A DNA stretch of 16,893 nt from an uncultured bacterium (GCA_949286295.1 CASECK010000026.1:1-16893), one strand, 5' to 3'. Numbered from the stretch's first letter, positions 1 through 6,303 are shown. Numbers and translations: made by a program. Notes: generated by a model not told the origin, from the letters alone.

Positions 1-24
1 TTTTAGACCGTTTTCCGTTCCGAT

Positions 25-50
25 GGACACGCCCCCATAGGGCGGTGCCC
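25..50 (-). terminator. possible terminator hairpin after the uracil permease
   Basis: Just downstream of the uracil permease stop codon the minus strand can form a hairpin with arms around 40-50 and 25-35 (GGGCACCGCCC against GGGCGTGTCC with one bulged C). No clear T run follows before the window edge, so this may be only a 3' stabilising stem. Confidence 0.35.
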
Positions 51-60
51 GCTCCCCGGG

Positions 61-1443
61 TCAGACCTTGAAGTCCACCGAGGTGTCCCCTCTCTCATCC
101 ACGCCGAACTCGTAGTCCTTGCCGGGCAGGATGGCGTTGAGCAAAATCCCGCAGATGGCGGCCACCGCCAGGCCGGACAGGCTGACCTCGATGGTGCCCA
201 GGGTGAAGGCGACCGCGCCGGAGTAGTTGACCCCGATGGCCAGCACCATAATGATGGCGGCGATGATGACGTTGCGGCTGTTGGTGAAGTCCACCTGATT
301 TTCCACGATGTTGCGCACGCCCACGGCGGAAATCATCCCGTAGAGCACCATGGACACGCCCCCCATGGTGGCCGTGGGCATGGCGGACACCAGGGCCGCG
401 AACTTGGGGGAAAAGGACAGGATGATGGCCAGGCCCGCCGCGATGCGGATGACCTTCGGGTCGTACACCCGGGACAGGGCCAGCACCCCGGTGTTCTCGC
501 CATAGGTGGTGTTGGCCGGGGCCCCGAACAGGGCGGCCAGGGAGGTGGCCAAGCCGTCGCCCAGCAGGGTGCGGTGCAGGCCGGGGTCGCTCAGGAAGCT
601 GCGCTGGCAGGTGGAGGAGATGGCGCAGATGCCGCCGATGTGCTCCACCATAGTGGCCAGAGCCAGGGGCATAATGGTCACCGCCGCGGTGAGCAGCATC
701 CCGGTGTCCAAATCCGGCCGGCTAAACAGGCCCATCATGGTGTCCTCATACCGGAAGGGCAGGCCGATCCAGGGCGCGTCCAGCAGGGCCTGGACCTTGG
801 CCGGCTCCATGACCTCCATCCCGGCCAGCTGGCAGACGGCGGCCGCCCCGTAGGAGCCCACCACGCCCAGCAGAATGGGGATAATCTTCACCATTCCCCT
901 GCCCCAGATGTTGCAGCACACCACCACGGCGATGGCAATCAGGGCCAGCGGCCAGTTGGTGCGGCAGTTGGAGATGGCGGTGGAGCTGAGGGTCAGGCCG
1001 ATGCAGATGATGATGGGACCGGTGACGATGGGCGGAAAATAGCGCATCACCGTCTTGGTGCCGAACACCTTGAACAGGGCGGCCAGCACCGCGTACAGCA
1101 GCCCCGCCAGCACCACGCCGAAGCAGGCGTAGGGCAGCATCTCGGTATTGGCCACGGTGGCGTTGCCCTGGCTGTCGGGCAGCATGGGGGCGATGGCCTG
1201 ATAGCCGCCGATGAAGGCAAAGGAGGAGCCCAGAAAGGCGGGCACCTTCCACTTGGTCAGAAAATGGAACAGCAGGGTGCCCGCGCCGGCAAACAGCAGC
1301 GTGGAGGACACAGACAGGCCTGTCAGGGCGGGGACCAGGACCGTGGCGCCGAACATGGCGAACATATGCTGCACGCCCAGGACCATCATCTTGGGCGCGC
1401 CCAGCTGCCGGGCGTCGTAAATGGCGTCGTTTTGTTGCTTCAT
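61..1443 (-). CDS. uraA: Uracil permease, NCS2 (nucleobase:cation symporter-2) family
   Basis: Inner-membrane transporter expected to import uracil, probably by proton symport, for pyrimidine salvage. The 460-residue protein is nearly all hydrophobic helices, which fits the 14-helix NCS2 fold. Family marks are visible: the GVQH motif in the first helix (H26), VEHIGG at 266-271 with E267, and NTTYGENTG at 311-319 with E316. The two glutamates match the substrate-binding pair known from E. coli UraA, and NTTYGEN is the uracil-type version of this motif rather than the xanthine/urate type. The start ATG has GGGAG eight bases upstream. The gene stands alone behind a leader with a short peptide and terminator (1474-1597), which suggests transcription attenuation. 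A uridine phosphorylase at the far end of the window could supply or use the same base. Bacillus pyrP is the functional equivalent; the symbol uraA is by homology. Confidence 0.93.
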   Translation of the reverse strand: MKQQNDAIYDARQLGAPKMMVLGVQHMFAMFGATVLVPALTGLSVSSTLLFAGAGTLLFHFLTKWKVPAFLGSSFAFIGGYQAIAPMLPDSQGNATVANTEMLPYACFGVVLAGLLYAVLAALFKVFGTKTVMRYFPPIVTGPIIICIGLTLSSTAISNCRTNWPLALIAIAVVVCCNIWGRGMVKIIPILLGVVGSYGAAAVCQLAGMEVMEPAKVQALLDAPWIGLPFRYEDTMMGLFSRPDLDTGMLLTAAVTIMPLALATMVEHIGGICAISSTCQRSFLSDPGLHRTLLGDGLATSLAALFGAPANTTYGENTGVLALSRVYDPKVIRIAAGLAIILSFSPKFAALVSAMPTATMGGVSMVLYGMISAVGVRNIVENQVDFTNSRNVIIAAIIMVLAIGVNYSGAVAFTLGTIEVSLSGLAVAAICGILLNAILPGKDYEFGVDERGDTSVDFKV

Positions 1444-1473
1444 TCGTCAAACTCCCTTCTTCGTTTTACCCAC

Positions 1474-1502
1474 AAAAAAGACGACCACCAAGCGTGATCG
1501 TC
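1474..1502 (-). terminator. intrinsic terminator in the uracil permease leader (attenuator)
   Basis: On the minus strand a 9-bp stem, GACGATCAC (1502-1494) with GTGGTCGTC (1488-1480), closes a 5-nt loop GCTTG and is followed at once by six T (1479-1474). One pair is a U-G wobble, the rest are Watson-Crick. It lies 30 nt before the permease ATG, not after a gene end, so full-length permease mRNA requires read-through. Its left arm begins inside the TGA of the upstream 20-codon reading frame. Confidence 0.85.
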
Positions 1503-1563
1503 AGCCACAGGGGGAAAAAGGGAACGCTTCCGCCGCCATATGTTTCGCCAGCAGGCCGGTCAT
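1501..1563 (-). CDS. 20-residue leader peptide of the uracil permease attenuator
   Basis: A short reading frame, MTGLLAKHMAAEAFPFSPCG, with ATG at 1563 and TGA at 1503-1501. GGGGGAG lies seven bases upstream and is a credible ribosome site. The last third is encoded by an uninterrupted 16-nt pyrimidine run (1524-1509, eight T and eight C). The stop codon overlaps the left arm of the terminator at 1474-1502. This is the geometry of the E. coli pyrBI leader: a polymerase slowed on the pyrimidine run lets the ribosome reach the stop codon, where it masks the left arm and prevents termination. The peptide itself probably has no function. It is not rich in any single amino acid, which argues against amino-acid attenuation. 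Expression is inferred from sequence only. Confidence 0.65.
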   Translation of the reverse strand: MTGLLAKHMAAEAFPFSPCG

Positions 1564-1591
1564 CGCGCGCTCCCCCTTTCTGTTTCGAGTT

Positions 1592-1600
1592 ATGATATCA
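1592..1600 (-). promoter_or_regulatory. likely extended -10 promoter for leader peptide and uracil permease
   Basis: Minus strand TGATATCAT contains an extended -10 (TGn followed by TATCAT at 1597-1592). No good -35 hexamer lies 16-18 bp upstream. Transcription would start near 1585, giving a short untranslated stretch before the leader peptide ribosome site. The region where a -35 would sit is occupied by a perfect inverted repeat (1611-1633). Confidence 0.5.
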
Positions 1601-1610
1601 CAACGGCAAC

Positions 1611-1633
1611 GGCAAGCGGCCGCGCCGCTTGCC
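1611..1633. promoter_or_regulatory. perfect 10-bp inverted repeat upstream of the uracil permease leader
   Basis: GGCAAGCGGC (1611-1620) and GCCGCTTGCC (1624-1633) are exact complements separated by CGC. The repeat spans roughly -26 to -48 relative to the proposed start near 1585, where a regulator would block or assist RNA polymerase. No T run follows on either strand, so a terminator is unlikely. A second smaller inverted repeat, GCCGG-AGA-CCGGC, adjoins it at 1635-1647. Confidence 0.45.
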
Positions 1634-1717
1634 CGCCGGAGACCGGCATAAACGGTCCAGCTATAATGTAACAAGCACAACTCGCCTTTTGCGCCGCAGA
1701 CTTGCAGCATTTTGTTT

Positions 1718-1836
1718 ATTATACCATGAGTGCAGCGCACGAATGGTATAATGCGTCATCTTTTTCGGTTGCCCCGGCAGGGGCGAGAAAAAGGACTTAA
1801 ATCCGAGTATAATAGCCGCTCTGCGGGTATTATACC
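1718..1836 (+). repeat. 119-bp three-hairpin dispersed repeat, copy 1
   Basis: About 87 percent identical, without gaps, to 16720-16838 (15 differences in 119 by hand alignment). Hairpin 1: ATTATACCAT (1718-1727) with ATGGTATAAT (1743-1752), a GA/GA internal loop, then GTGC-AGC-GCAC. Hairpin 2: CTTTTTC (1760-1766) with GAAAAAG (1787-1793), then GCCCC-GGCA-GGGGC. Hairpin 3: GTATAATA (1807-1814) with TATTATAC (1828-1835), then CCGC-TCT-GCGG. A linker around GACTTAAAT is shared by both copies. It lies between the uracil permease leader and the 3' end of the Rrf2 gene. Reading frames through it are not conserved in the other copy, so it is not coding. It carries TGGTATAAT-type extended -10 sequences, one of which (1718-1726, minus strand) points at the permease. 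It could be a MITE or BOX-like element, a structured RNA, or a portable regulatory site. Confidence 0.85.
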
Positions 1837-1895
1837 AGGATTCCCCCTTCGATGCAAGGGGCGGGACGGCATATTTTTGGTTTTTTCAGCCCGCT

Positions 1896-1919
1896 TCCCC
1901 CTCCCGGTGGGGAGGGGGA
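1896..1919. terminator. hairpin after the Rrf2 gene, without a T run
   Basis: A 10-bp perfect stem (TCCCCCTCCC at 1896-1905, GGGAGGGGGA at 1910-1919) with loop GGTG lies four bases beyond the Rrf2 stop codon. In the direction of that gene an A run follows, not a T run, so it is not a classical intrinsic terminator. It may stabilise the 3' end or act with a factor. Confidence 0.35.
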
Positions 1920-1923
1920 GCGC

Positions 1924-2361
1924 TCAGCCGTCCTCCTGGTCCTCCCGCTCCAGCTGCCTGGCCTGCTCGGCCAGGTCGGCCAGGGTGATGGACTCAAAAT
2001 AGTCCTCCACCAGCTTGCCCAGCTCCCGCCACATGGGCAGGGTGGCGCACTTCCAGCGGCGGGGGCACTGCTCCACATTCCGCTCCAGGCAGGTCACCGG
2101 CGCAAGAGAGAGCTCCGTGGCCCGGAGAATGCTGCCCACCGAGCAGGCCTCGGGGGCCACGGCCAACTGATACCCGCCCCCTTTGCCCCGCAGGCCGGAC
2201 ACCAGCCCCACCTGCACCAGTTTTTTCATGATGGCCTCCAAATACTTCTCCGAGATGCACTGGCGCTGGGCAATATCTTTCAGGGCCACATAGCCCTTGT
2301 CCCGGTCCAGGGCCAGCTCGATCATCACCCGGAGCGCGTAGCGGCCCTTGGTGGAAATCAT
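1924..2361 (-). CDS. Rrf2/IscR-family transcriptional regulator
   Basis: A 145-residue DNA-binding protein beginning MISTKGRYALRVM, the typical Rrf2 N-terminus. The winged helix-turn-helix spans about residues 10-65, ending in the wing GLRGKGGGYQLA. Three cysteines, C91, C99 and C105 (spacing X7, X5), are placed like the iron-sulfur ligands of IscR and other Rrf2 sensors, so a cluster-bound redox, iron or nitric-oxide sensor is likely. I chose ATG 2361 over the in-frame GTG at 2391 because AGGAGG lies just before 2361 and would otherwise be coding. No isc, suf or cysteine genes lie in this window, so the target is unknown. It is divergent from the gtr operon across 167 bp. Its promoter overlaps an inverted repeat, which suggests autoregulation. 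Confidence 0.9.
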   Translation of the reverse strand: MISTKGRYALRVMIELALDRDKGYVALKDIAQRQCISEKYLEAIMKKLVQVGLVSGLRGKGGGYQLAVAPEACSVGSILRATELSLAPVTCLERNVEQCPRRWKCATLPMWRELGKLVEDYFESITLADLAEQARQLEREDQEDG

Positions 2362-2404
2362 CACGGCGCTTGTCTCCTCCTTTTGTTCCACTGTACTGTC
2401 AGGT

Positions 2405-2425
2405 AACCCATTATACTATCGGGTT
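2405..2425. promoter_or_regulatory. inverted repeat over the Rrf2 -10, possible operator
   Basis: AACCC (2405-2409) and GGGTT (2421-2425) are inverted arms around an 11-bp centre that contains the TATAAT of the Rrf2 promoter. The placement over a -10 box is typical of self-repression. The assignment to Rrf2 is inference from position only. Confidence 0.4.
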
Positions 2426-2438
2426 GGAGGTTTTTCAA
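2410..2438 (-). promoter_or_regulatory. promoter of the Rrf2 gene
   Basis: Minus strand TTGAAA (2438-2433), 17-bp spacer, TATAAT (2415-2410): a strong sigma-A type promoter about 50 bp before the start codon. Confidence 0.75.
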
Positions 2439-2458
2439 CCCCCTATTCCCCTCCCCTA

Positions 2459-2487
2459 TTGCAAATTTTGGGCAAACCTCCTATAAT
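2459..2487 (+). promoter_or_regulatory. promoter of the gtr operon
   Basis: TTGCAA (2459-2464), 17-bp spacer, TATAAT (2482-2487), about 40 bp before the first gene. It diverges from the Rrf2 promoter; the two -35 boxes are only about 20 bp apart, so one bound regulator could affect both. Confidence 0.7.
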
Positions 2488-2528
2488 GGATGGTATCTTG
2501 ATAAAACTCTCCCCCATGGAGGCCCGCC

Positions 2529-4124
2529 ATGTCCCTTGACGCCAAAAGCCGTGCTCTGTGGCAGGGCATCGCCCCCCAGCAGCGCGCCGCCTTCTTCTCC
2601 GCCTTGGTGTGCGGCTATCTGGTGCATCTGTACGCCTTTACCAACCTGATTCCCAACTCCGACGGCCTGAGCCGGGTCTTCGACCTCCAGCAGATGACGG
2701 TCTCCGGCCGGTGGCTGCTCCACTACGCCTCCGCCCTGAACGGGTTTACCCAGATGCCCGCCGCCATTGGGCTGTTGTCGGTGCTGTTTCTTGCTCTGGC
2801 CGCCGCCCTAGCCGTGGACCTGCTGGGCCTGCGCGGCCGGGTGCTCTCCGCCCTGGCGGGGGCGGTGATGGCCGCCTTCCCCGCCGTGGGGTACACCTTC
2901 TTATACCTGTTCACCGCCTCGGCCTACTGCCTGGCCATCCTGCTGGCGGTGCTGGCCGTGTGGCTGGCCCGGCGGGGAGGGGCCGGCTGGCCGGCCGGCG
3001 TGCTGGCCCTGGCGGCGGCCATGGGCATCTATCAGGCCTATGCCGCCCTGGCCATCGCCCTGGCCCTGCTGGCGGTGCTCCGCCGGGCGCTGGAGCCAGA
3101 AGCCGGCTTCCGGGACACGCTGCGCCTGGGGCTGCGCCTGGCCGCCTTCCTGGCCGCCGGGGCCGCGCTCTACTATGTCATCCTCCAGCTCTTTCTGCGC
3201 GCCAAGGGGCTGGAGCTGCTGGACTACTTGGGGATGAACGCCGCCAGCAGCGGCTACCCCTTCGCCCAGCTGCCCCGGCTCATCTTTGACAGCTACCGGC
3301 AGGCGGCGGCCTTCTTCTTCCTGCCCGGCTCGGCCAACGGCTTTGCCAGCGGGGCCTTCTGCCTGGTCAACCTGCTGGCCTTGCTGCTGGGGGTCCTCGC
3401 CCTGGCGGGGCACTTCACCTGCCATCAGCTGTGGAGCCAGCGGTGGCGGACGGCGGGCGCGCTGGCCCTGCTGGCCCTGCTCCCCCTGGGGATGAACTTT
3501 ATGCAGGTGCTCAGCCCCTGGTCCGCCCCCACCCCGCTGATGAAATACTCCTTTGTGTCCGCCTACCTGCTGGTGTTCCTGGCGCTGGACCGGGCGGACG
3601 CCCTTCCCCAGGGCCGGCTGCGCGCCCTGCCAGCGGCCGGGGCCCTGTGGTGCGCCGCGCTGCTGCTGTTCTGCCTGAACACCAACAACCTGCTGTACAC
3701 CGCCTCGGCCCAGGCCCACCGGGCCACTGAGAGCTATGCCACCCGGCTGCTGGGGCGCATCGAGGCCTGCGAGGGCTACCGCCCCGGCATGGAGATTGCC
3801 GTGGTGGGGGCCGTCCCGGCCGGGCAGATTGTCTCTGACATCCCCAGCTACCGCCAGGTGGAGCACTACAGCGTTCCCCTCCACTCGGTGCTCACCCTGA
3901 ACAAGCACATCTATTACTACCTCAGCGACTGGCTGAACTTCCCCGTGGACGAGCCGGACGAGCAGACCATGCTGGCCATCTCAGCGGACCCCGCCTTTCA
4001 GGCCATGCCCCTCTACCCCGCCCAGGGCAGCGTCCAGGTCCTGGACGGCCGGGTGGTGGTGCGTATGGCCCAGACGTACACCCCCAAGTCCGACTACGAG
4101 ATTGCCTATGAGAACAGGAGATAA
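2529..4124 (+). CDS. GtrII-like polytopic membrane glucosyltransferase
   Basis: A 531-residue membrane protein with about ten hydrophobic helices and a hydrophilic C-terminal part from about residue 410. The N-terminal segment has PNSDGLSR (42-49) followed by GRW (60-62), the arrangement I associate with the GtrII family (Glucos_trans_II), whose members move a sugar from an undecaprenyl-phosphate carrier to an outer glycopolymer. The ATG has GGAGG six bases upstream. It is the first gene of an operon with a GtrB-like transferase and a GtrA-like flippase, so it would be the acceptor-specific enzyme on the outer face. In Shigella phages the order is gtrA-gtrB-gtrX; here it is reversed. Sugar and acceptor cannot be read from sequence. 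In a Gram-positive cell a teichoic acid or wall polysaccharide is more likely than O-antigen. Confidence 0.75.
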   Translation: MSLDAKSRALWQGIAPQQRAAFFSALVCGYLVHLYAFTNLIPNSDGLSRVFDLQQMTVSGRWLLHYASALNGFTQMPAAIGLLSVLFLALAAALAVDLLGLRGRVLSALAGAVMAAFPAVGYTFLYLFTASAYCLAILLAVLAVWLARRGGAGWPAGVLALAAAMGIYQAYAALAIALALLAVLRRALEPEAGFRDTLRLGLRLAAFLAAGAALYYVILQLFLRAKGLELLDYLGMNAASSGYPFAQLPRLIFDSYRQAAAFFFLPGSANGFASGAFCLVNLLALLLGVLALAGHFTCHQLWSQRWRTAGALALLALLPLGMNFMQVLSPWSAPTPLMKYSFVSAYLLVFLALDRADALPQGRLRALPAAGALWCAALLLFCLNTNNLLYTASAQAHRATESYATRLLGRIEACEGYRPGMEIAVVGAVPAGQIVSDIPSYRQVEHYSVPLHSVLTLNKHIYYYLSDWLNFPVDEPDEQTMLAISADPAFQAMPLYPAQGSVQVLDGRVVVRMAQTYTPKSDYEIAYENRR

Positions 4125-4128
4125 GCTC

Positions 4129-5100
4129 ATGCAGGAACAAGAGAGACGCGGGCTGCTGTCGGTGGTCCTGCCCGCCTATAACGAGGAGGCCTCCGTCCCC
4201 CGGGCGGCCCAGGTCATCTGCGGCCTGCTCACCGGGGCGGGCATCGCCCATGAGCTGATTTTTGTGGACGACGGCTCCCGGGACGGCACCTGGCCGGCCA
4301 TTCAGGCCCAGTGTCTCCGCTTCCCCCAGGTCCGGGGGGTGCGCTTCTCCCGGAACTTCGGCAAGGAGGCCGCCATCTTCGCCGGCCTGGCCCAGGGCGC
4401 GGGGGACTGCCTGGCGGTGCTGGACTGCGATTTGCAGCACCCGCCGGAAAAACTGCTGGAGATGTACCGCCTGTGGCAGCAGGGCTATCAGGTGGTGGAG
4501 GGGGTCAAGACCAGCCGGGGGCGGGAAAATCCCCTGCACACCCTGGCGGCCCGGACCTTCTACTCCGCCATCAGCAGCGCCACCGGCATCGATATGTCCC
4601 GGGCCTCTGACTTTAAGCTGCTGGACCGGCGGGCGGTGGACGTGCTGCTGGCCATGCGGGAGAAGAACGCGTTCTTCCGGGCCCTGTCCTCCTGGATTGG
4701 CTTTCGCACCGCCCAGGTGGAGTTTCAGGTCCAGCCCCGCCTGGAGGGGCAGTCCAAGTGGTCCATCCGCAGCCTGGTGCGCTACGCCGTCACCAACCTC
4801 ACCTCCTTCTCCACCGCGCCCCTCCAGCTGGTCACCCTGCTGGGGATGCTGGTCTTTCTCTGCTCGGTGCTGCTGGGGCTGCGCTCCCTGTGGCAGAAGT
4901 TCACCGGCCAGGCCCTGGAGGGCTTTACCACCGTCATCCTCCTCCAGCTGTTCATCGGGAGCATCCTGATGATTTGCCTGGGAATCATCGGCTACTACGT
5001 GGCCAAAATCTACGACGAAATCAAGGACCGGCCCCGGTATATCGTGGCCGAACGCTGCGGGGGCGGGGCCGATGATGCACAAACTGAAGCAACTCTTTGA
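4129..5100 (+). CDS. GtrB-like family 2 glycosyltransferase (polyprenyl-phosphate sugar synthase)
   Basis: A 323-residue enzyme expected to transfer a sugar from a nucleotide donor to undecaprenyl phosphate on the cytoplasmic face. The GT-A domain starts at VVLPAYNEE (12-20), with FVDDGS (45-50) and the metal-binding LDCDLQHP (98-105). RLEGQSKWS (204-212) matches the R-x-G-x-SK motif of GtrB, CsbB and dolichol-phosphate-mannose-synthase-like proteins. Two membrane helices follow at about 231-252 and 266-293. I chose ATG 4129 because CAGGAG lies eight bases upstream; it leaves a 4-nt gap after the GtrII-like stop. Upstream in-frame TTG 4102 and ATG 4108 would overlap that gene. The 3' end overlaps the next start by 29 nt, so the genes are probably translationally coupled. 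Glucose is the usual sugar in this family but is not proven here. Confidence 0.87.
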   Translation: MQEQERRGLLSVVLPAYNEEASVPRAAQVICGLLTGAGIAHELIFVDDGSRDGTWPAIQAQCLRFPQVRGVRFSRNFGKEAAIFAGLAQGAGDCLAVLDCDLQHPPEKLLEMYRLWQQGYQVVEGVKTSRGRENPLHTLAARTFYSAISSATGIDMSRASDFKLLDRRAVDVLLAMREKNAFFRALSSWIGFRTAQVEFQVQPRLEGQSKWSIRSLVRYAVTNLTSFSTAPLQLVTLLGMLVFLCSVLLGLRSLWQKFTGQALEGFTTVILLQLFIGSILMICLGIIGYYVAKIYDEIKDRPRYIVAERCGGGADDAQTEATL

Positions 5101-5515
5101 CCCCACTCTCTTCCGCTTCCTGCTGGTGGGGGTGGTCAACACCTTGGTGGGCTACGGGGTCATGTTCGGGCTGTACAATCTGGCGGGGCTGCACGCCTGG
5201 GGCGATGCCGGGGAGTGGCTCTCCTCCGCCGCCAACTACCTTGTGGGCAGCGTGGTCAGCTTTTTTCTGAACAAGCACTTCACCTTCCGCAGCCGGGAGA
5301 AGGGCGCCCGGGTGGTGGCGCGCTTTGCCGTCAACATCGCCGTGTGCTGGCTGTTGGCCTACGGTATGGCCCAGCCCCTGATGGGCTGGCTGTTGGCCGG
5401 GATGGGGTTGAGCCCCCAGTGGGAGGGCAACCTGACCCTCCTGGCCGGCTCTGGCCTGTTTGTGGTGCTCAACTATTTCGGCCAGCGGTTTTTCGCCTTC
5501 CGGAGCAAGGACTAA
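5072..5515 (+). CDS. GtrA-family membrane protein (probable lipid-linked sugar flippase)
   Basis: A 147-residue protein with four predicted membrane helices (about 14-34, 47-67, 87-107, 118-139). FRFLLVGVVNTLVGYG near the N-terminus and NYFGQRFFAFR at the C-terminus are typical of GtrA/GtcA proteins (PF04138). The family is thought to flip undecaprenyl-phosphate-linked sugars to the outer face. It ends the gtr operon and completes the set of synthase, flippase and outer transferase. Tandem ATGs at 5072 and 5075 are both possible starts. There is no strong ribosome site, which fits coupling to the overlapping upstream gene. A perfect terminator follows at once. Confidence 0.88.
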   Translation: MMHKLKQLFDPTLFRFLLVGVVNTLVGYGVMFGLYNLAGLHAWGDAGEWLSSAANYLVGSVVSFFLNKHFTFRSREKGARVVARFAVNIAVCWLLAYGMAQPLMGWLLAGMGLSPQWEGNLTLLAGSGLFVVLNYFGQRFFAFRSKD

Positions 5516-5557
5516 AACCAGGCCCGGCCGTCCCACAGGACGGCCGGGCCTGGTTTT
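5514..5557. terminator. bidirectional terminator between gtrA-like gene and DUF1461 gene
   Basis: A perfect 20-bp stem, left arm 5514-5533 and right arm 5538-5557, with loop CACA. The base is AAAA on the left and TTTT on the right, so it can end transcription from both convergent operons. The left arm overlaps the last bases of the gtrA-like stop codon. Confidence 0.9.
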
Positions 5558-5569
5558 GCTCTACCGGCG

Positions 5570-6229
5570 CTATTTCCCCTTCCGCCCCCGCCGCAGGTCC
5601 GCCCCAATCAGCGCCCCGCACCAAACCAGCAGCAAAATCAGGACAAGCAGCGCGCAGTTGCGGAAAAAGTCCTGGGGCAAAATGAGAATCACCGGGTCGG
5701 TCCGCCAGTCGAACATCCAGTTGTCCTTGCCGGGAAAGAACAGGGTGTGAAAGACGGTGAAGGCCCGCTCAAAGTCCAGGGCGGCCAGGCCGCCCACCGC
5801 CAGAAAGGCCGCCCCCAGCCCCAGGGCCGCCCAGAATCCGGGGCCGCGGCCCAGCAGGCGGCGGGGTCTCAGCCTCCGCCGCCGGGCAACGGCCATCACC
5901 GCCGCCAAAGCCGCGGCCGAACCCGCCAGGACCCCCAGGTCCAGCAGAAACAGCCCCCGCACATCCGCGAAGTGCTCCGCCCCCGAGGCGGAGAAGGGCA
6001 GCACGCCAGCGGAGAAGTCCTCTGTCCGGCCGGTGCAGTAGTCCAGCACCTGGTCATAGGCCGCCCGAATCTCCGCCTGGCTCAGGCCGGTGCGGGCGGG
6101 CAGATTCATCGCGCCGATATGGGCGTAGTAAAAGGGCCGGCACAGGATGGGCACGGCCACCGACGCGGACAGCACCAGCAGGGCAATCAGCGGGGCCAGA
6201 AGCGCGGCCAGCAGCCTGCTGTCCCTCAT
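5570..6229 (-). CDS. DUF1461/TIGR01906 membrane protein, possible Lit-type lipoprotein transacylase
   Basis: A 219-residue membrane protein with about four helices (10-30, 93-114, 132-152, 190-210) and an outside loop between the first two. The C-terminal signature runs FHTLFFPGKDNW, FDWRTDP, ILILP-DFF, the pattern of TIGR01906. To my knowledge the characterised members are Lit enzymes of Enterococcus and Bacillus, which move an acyl chain within a lipoprotein N-terminus to make the lyso form; two histidines were proposed as catalytic. H86 in the outer loop and H161 in FHTLFF are the obvious candidates here. Many family members are untested, so the activity is inference. The ATG has AGGAGG eight bases upstream and a strong promoter at 6270-6298. 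It stands alone, convergent to the gtr operon. Confidence 0.8.
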   Translation of the reverse strand: MRDSRLLAALLAPLIALLVLSASVAVPILCRPFYYAHIGAMNLPARTGLSQAEIRAAYDQVLDYCTGRTEDFSAGVLPFSASGAEHFADVRGLFLLDLGVLAGSAAALAAVMAVARRRRLRPRRLLGRGPGFWAALGLGAAFLAVGGLAALDFERAFTVFHTLFFPGKDNWMFDWRTDPVILILPQDFFRNCALLVLILLLVWCGALIGADLRRGRKGK

Positions 6230-6269
6230 GGAAGCTCCCTCCTCTTTCTCAGAACGTCATCTGTCTTTC

Positions 6270-6298
6270 ATCATAACACGGCCCATCCCTTCTGGCAA
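6270..6298 (-). promoter_or_regulatory. promoter of the DUF1461 gene
   Basis: Minus strand TTGCCA (6298-6293), 17-bp spacer, TATGAT (6275-6270), about 40 bp before the start codon. Confidence 0.7.
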
Positions 6299-6303
6299 CA
6301 GCA

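Noticed and set aside
1444..1717. PyrR-binding leader or uracil riboswitch upstream of the permease
   Set aside because: I looked for a PyrR anti-antiterminator type motif and an alternative antiterminator pairing with the terminator arms and found none.
1663..1740. Longer leader protein in frame with the 20-residue peptide (GTG or ATG starts up to 1740)
   Set aside because: It would begin inside the repeat and read through the promoter and inverted repeat; only the ATG at 1563 has a ribosome site.
1730..2002. Peptides read through the 119-bp repeat (for example a plus-strand frame beginning MRHLFRLPRQG)
   Set aside because: The two copies carry different frames over the same bases because of substitutions near the start codon, while the hairpins are kept, so the element is not protein coding.
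2529..5515. Prophage origin of the gtr operon
   Set aside because: No integrase, attachment site, tRNA or phage genes flank it, and base composition matches the neighbours, so a chromosomal surface-modification operon is simpler.
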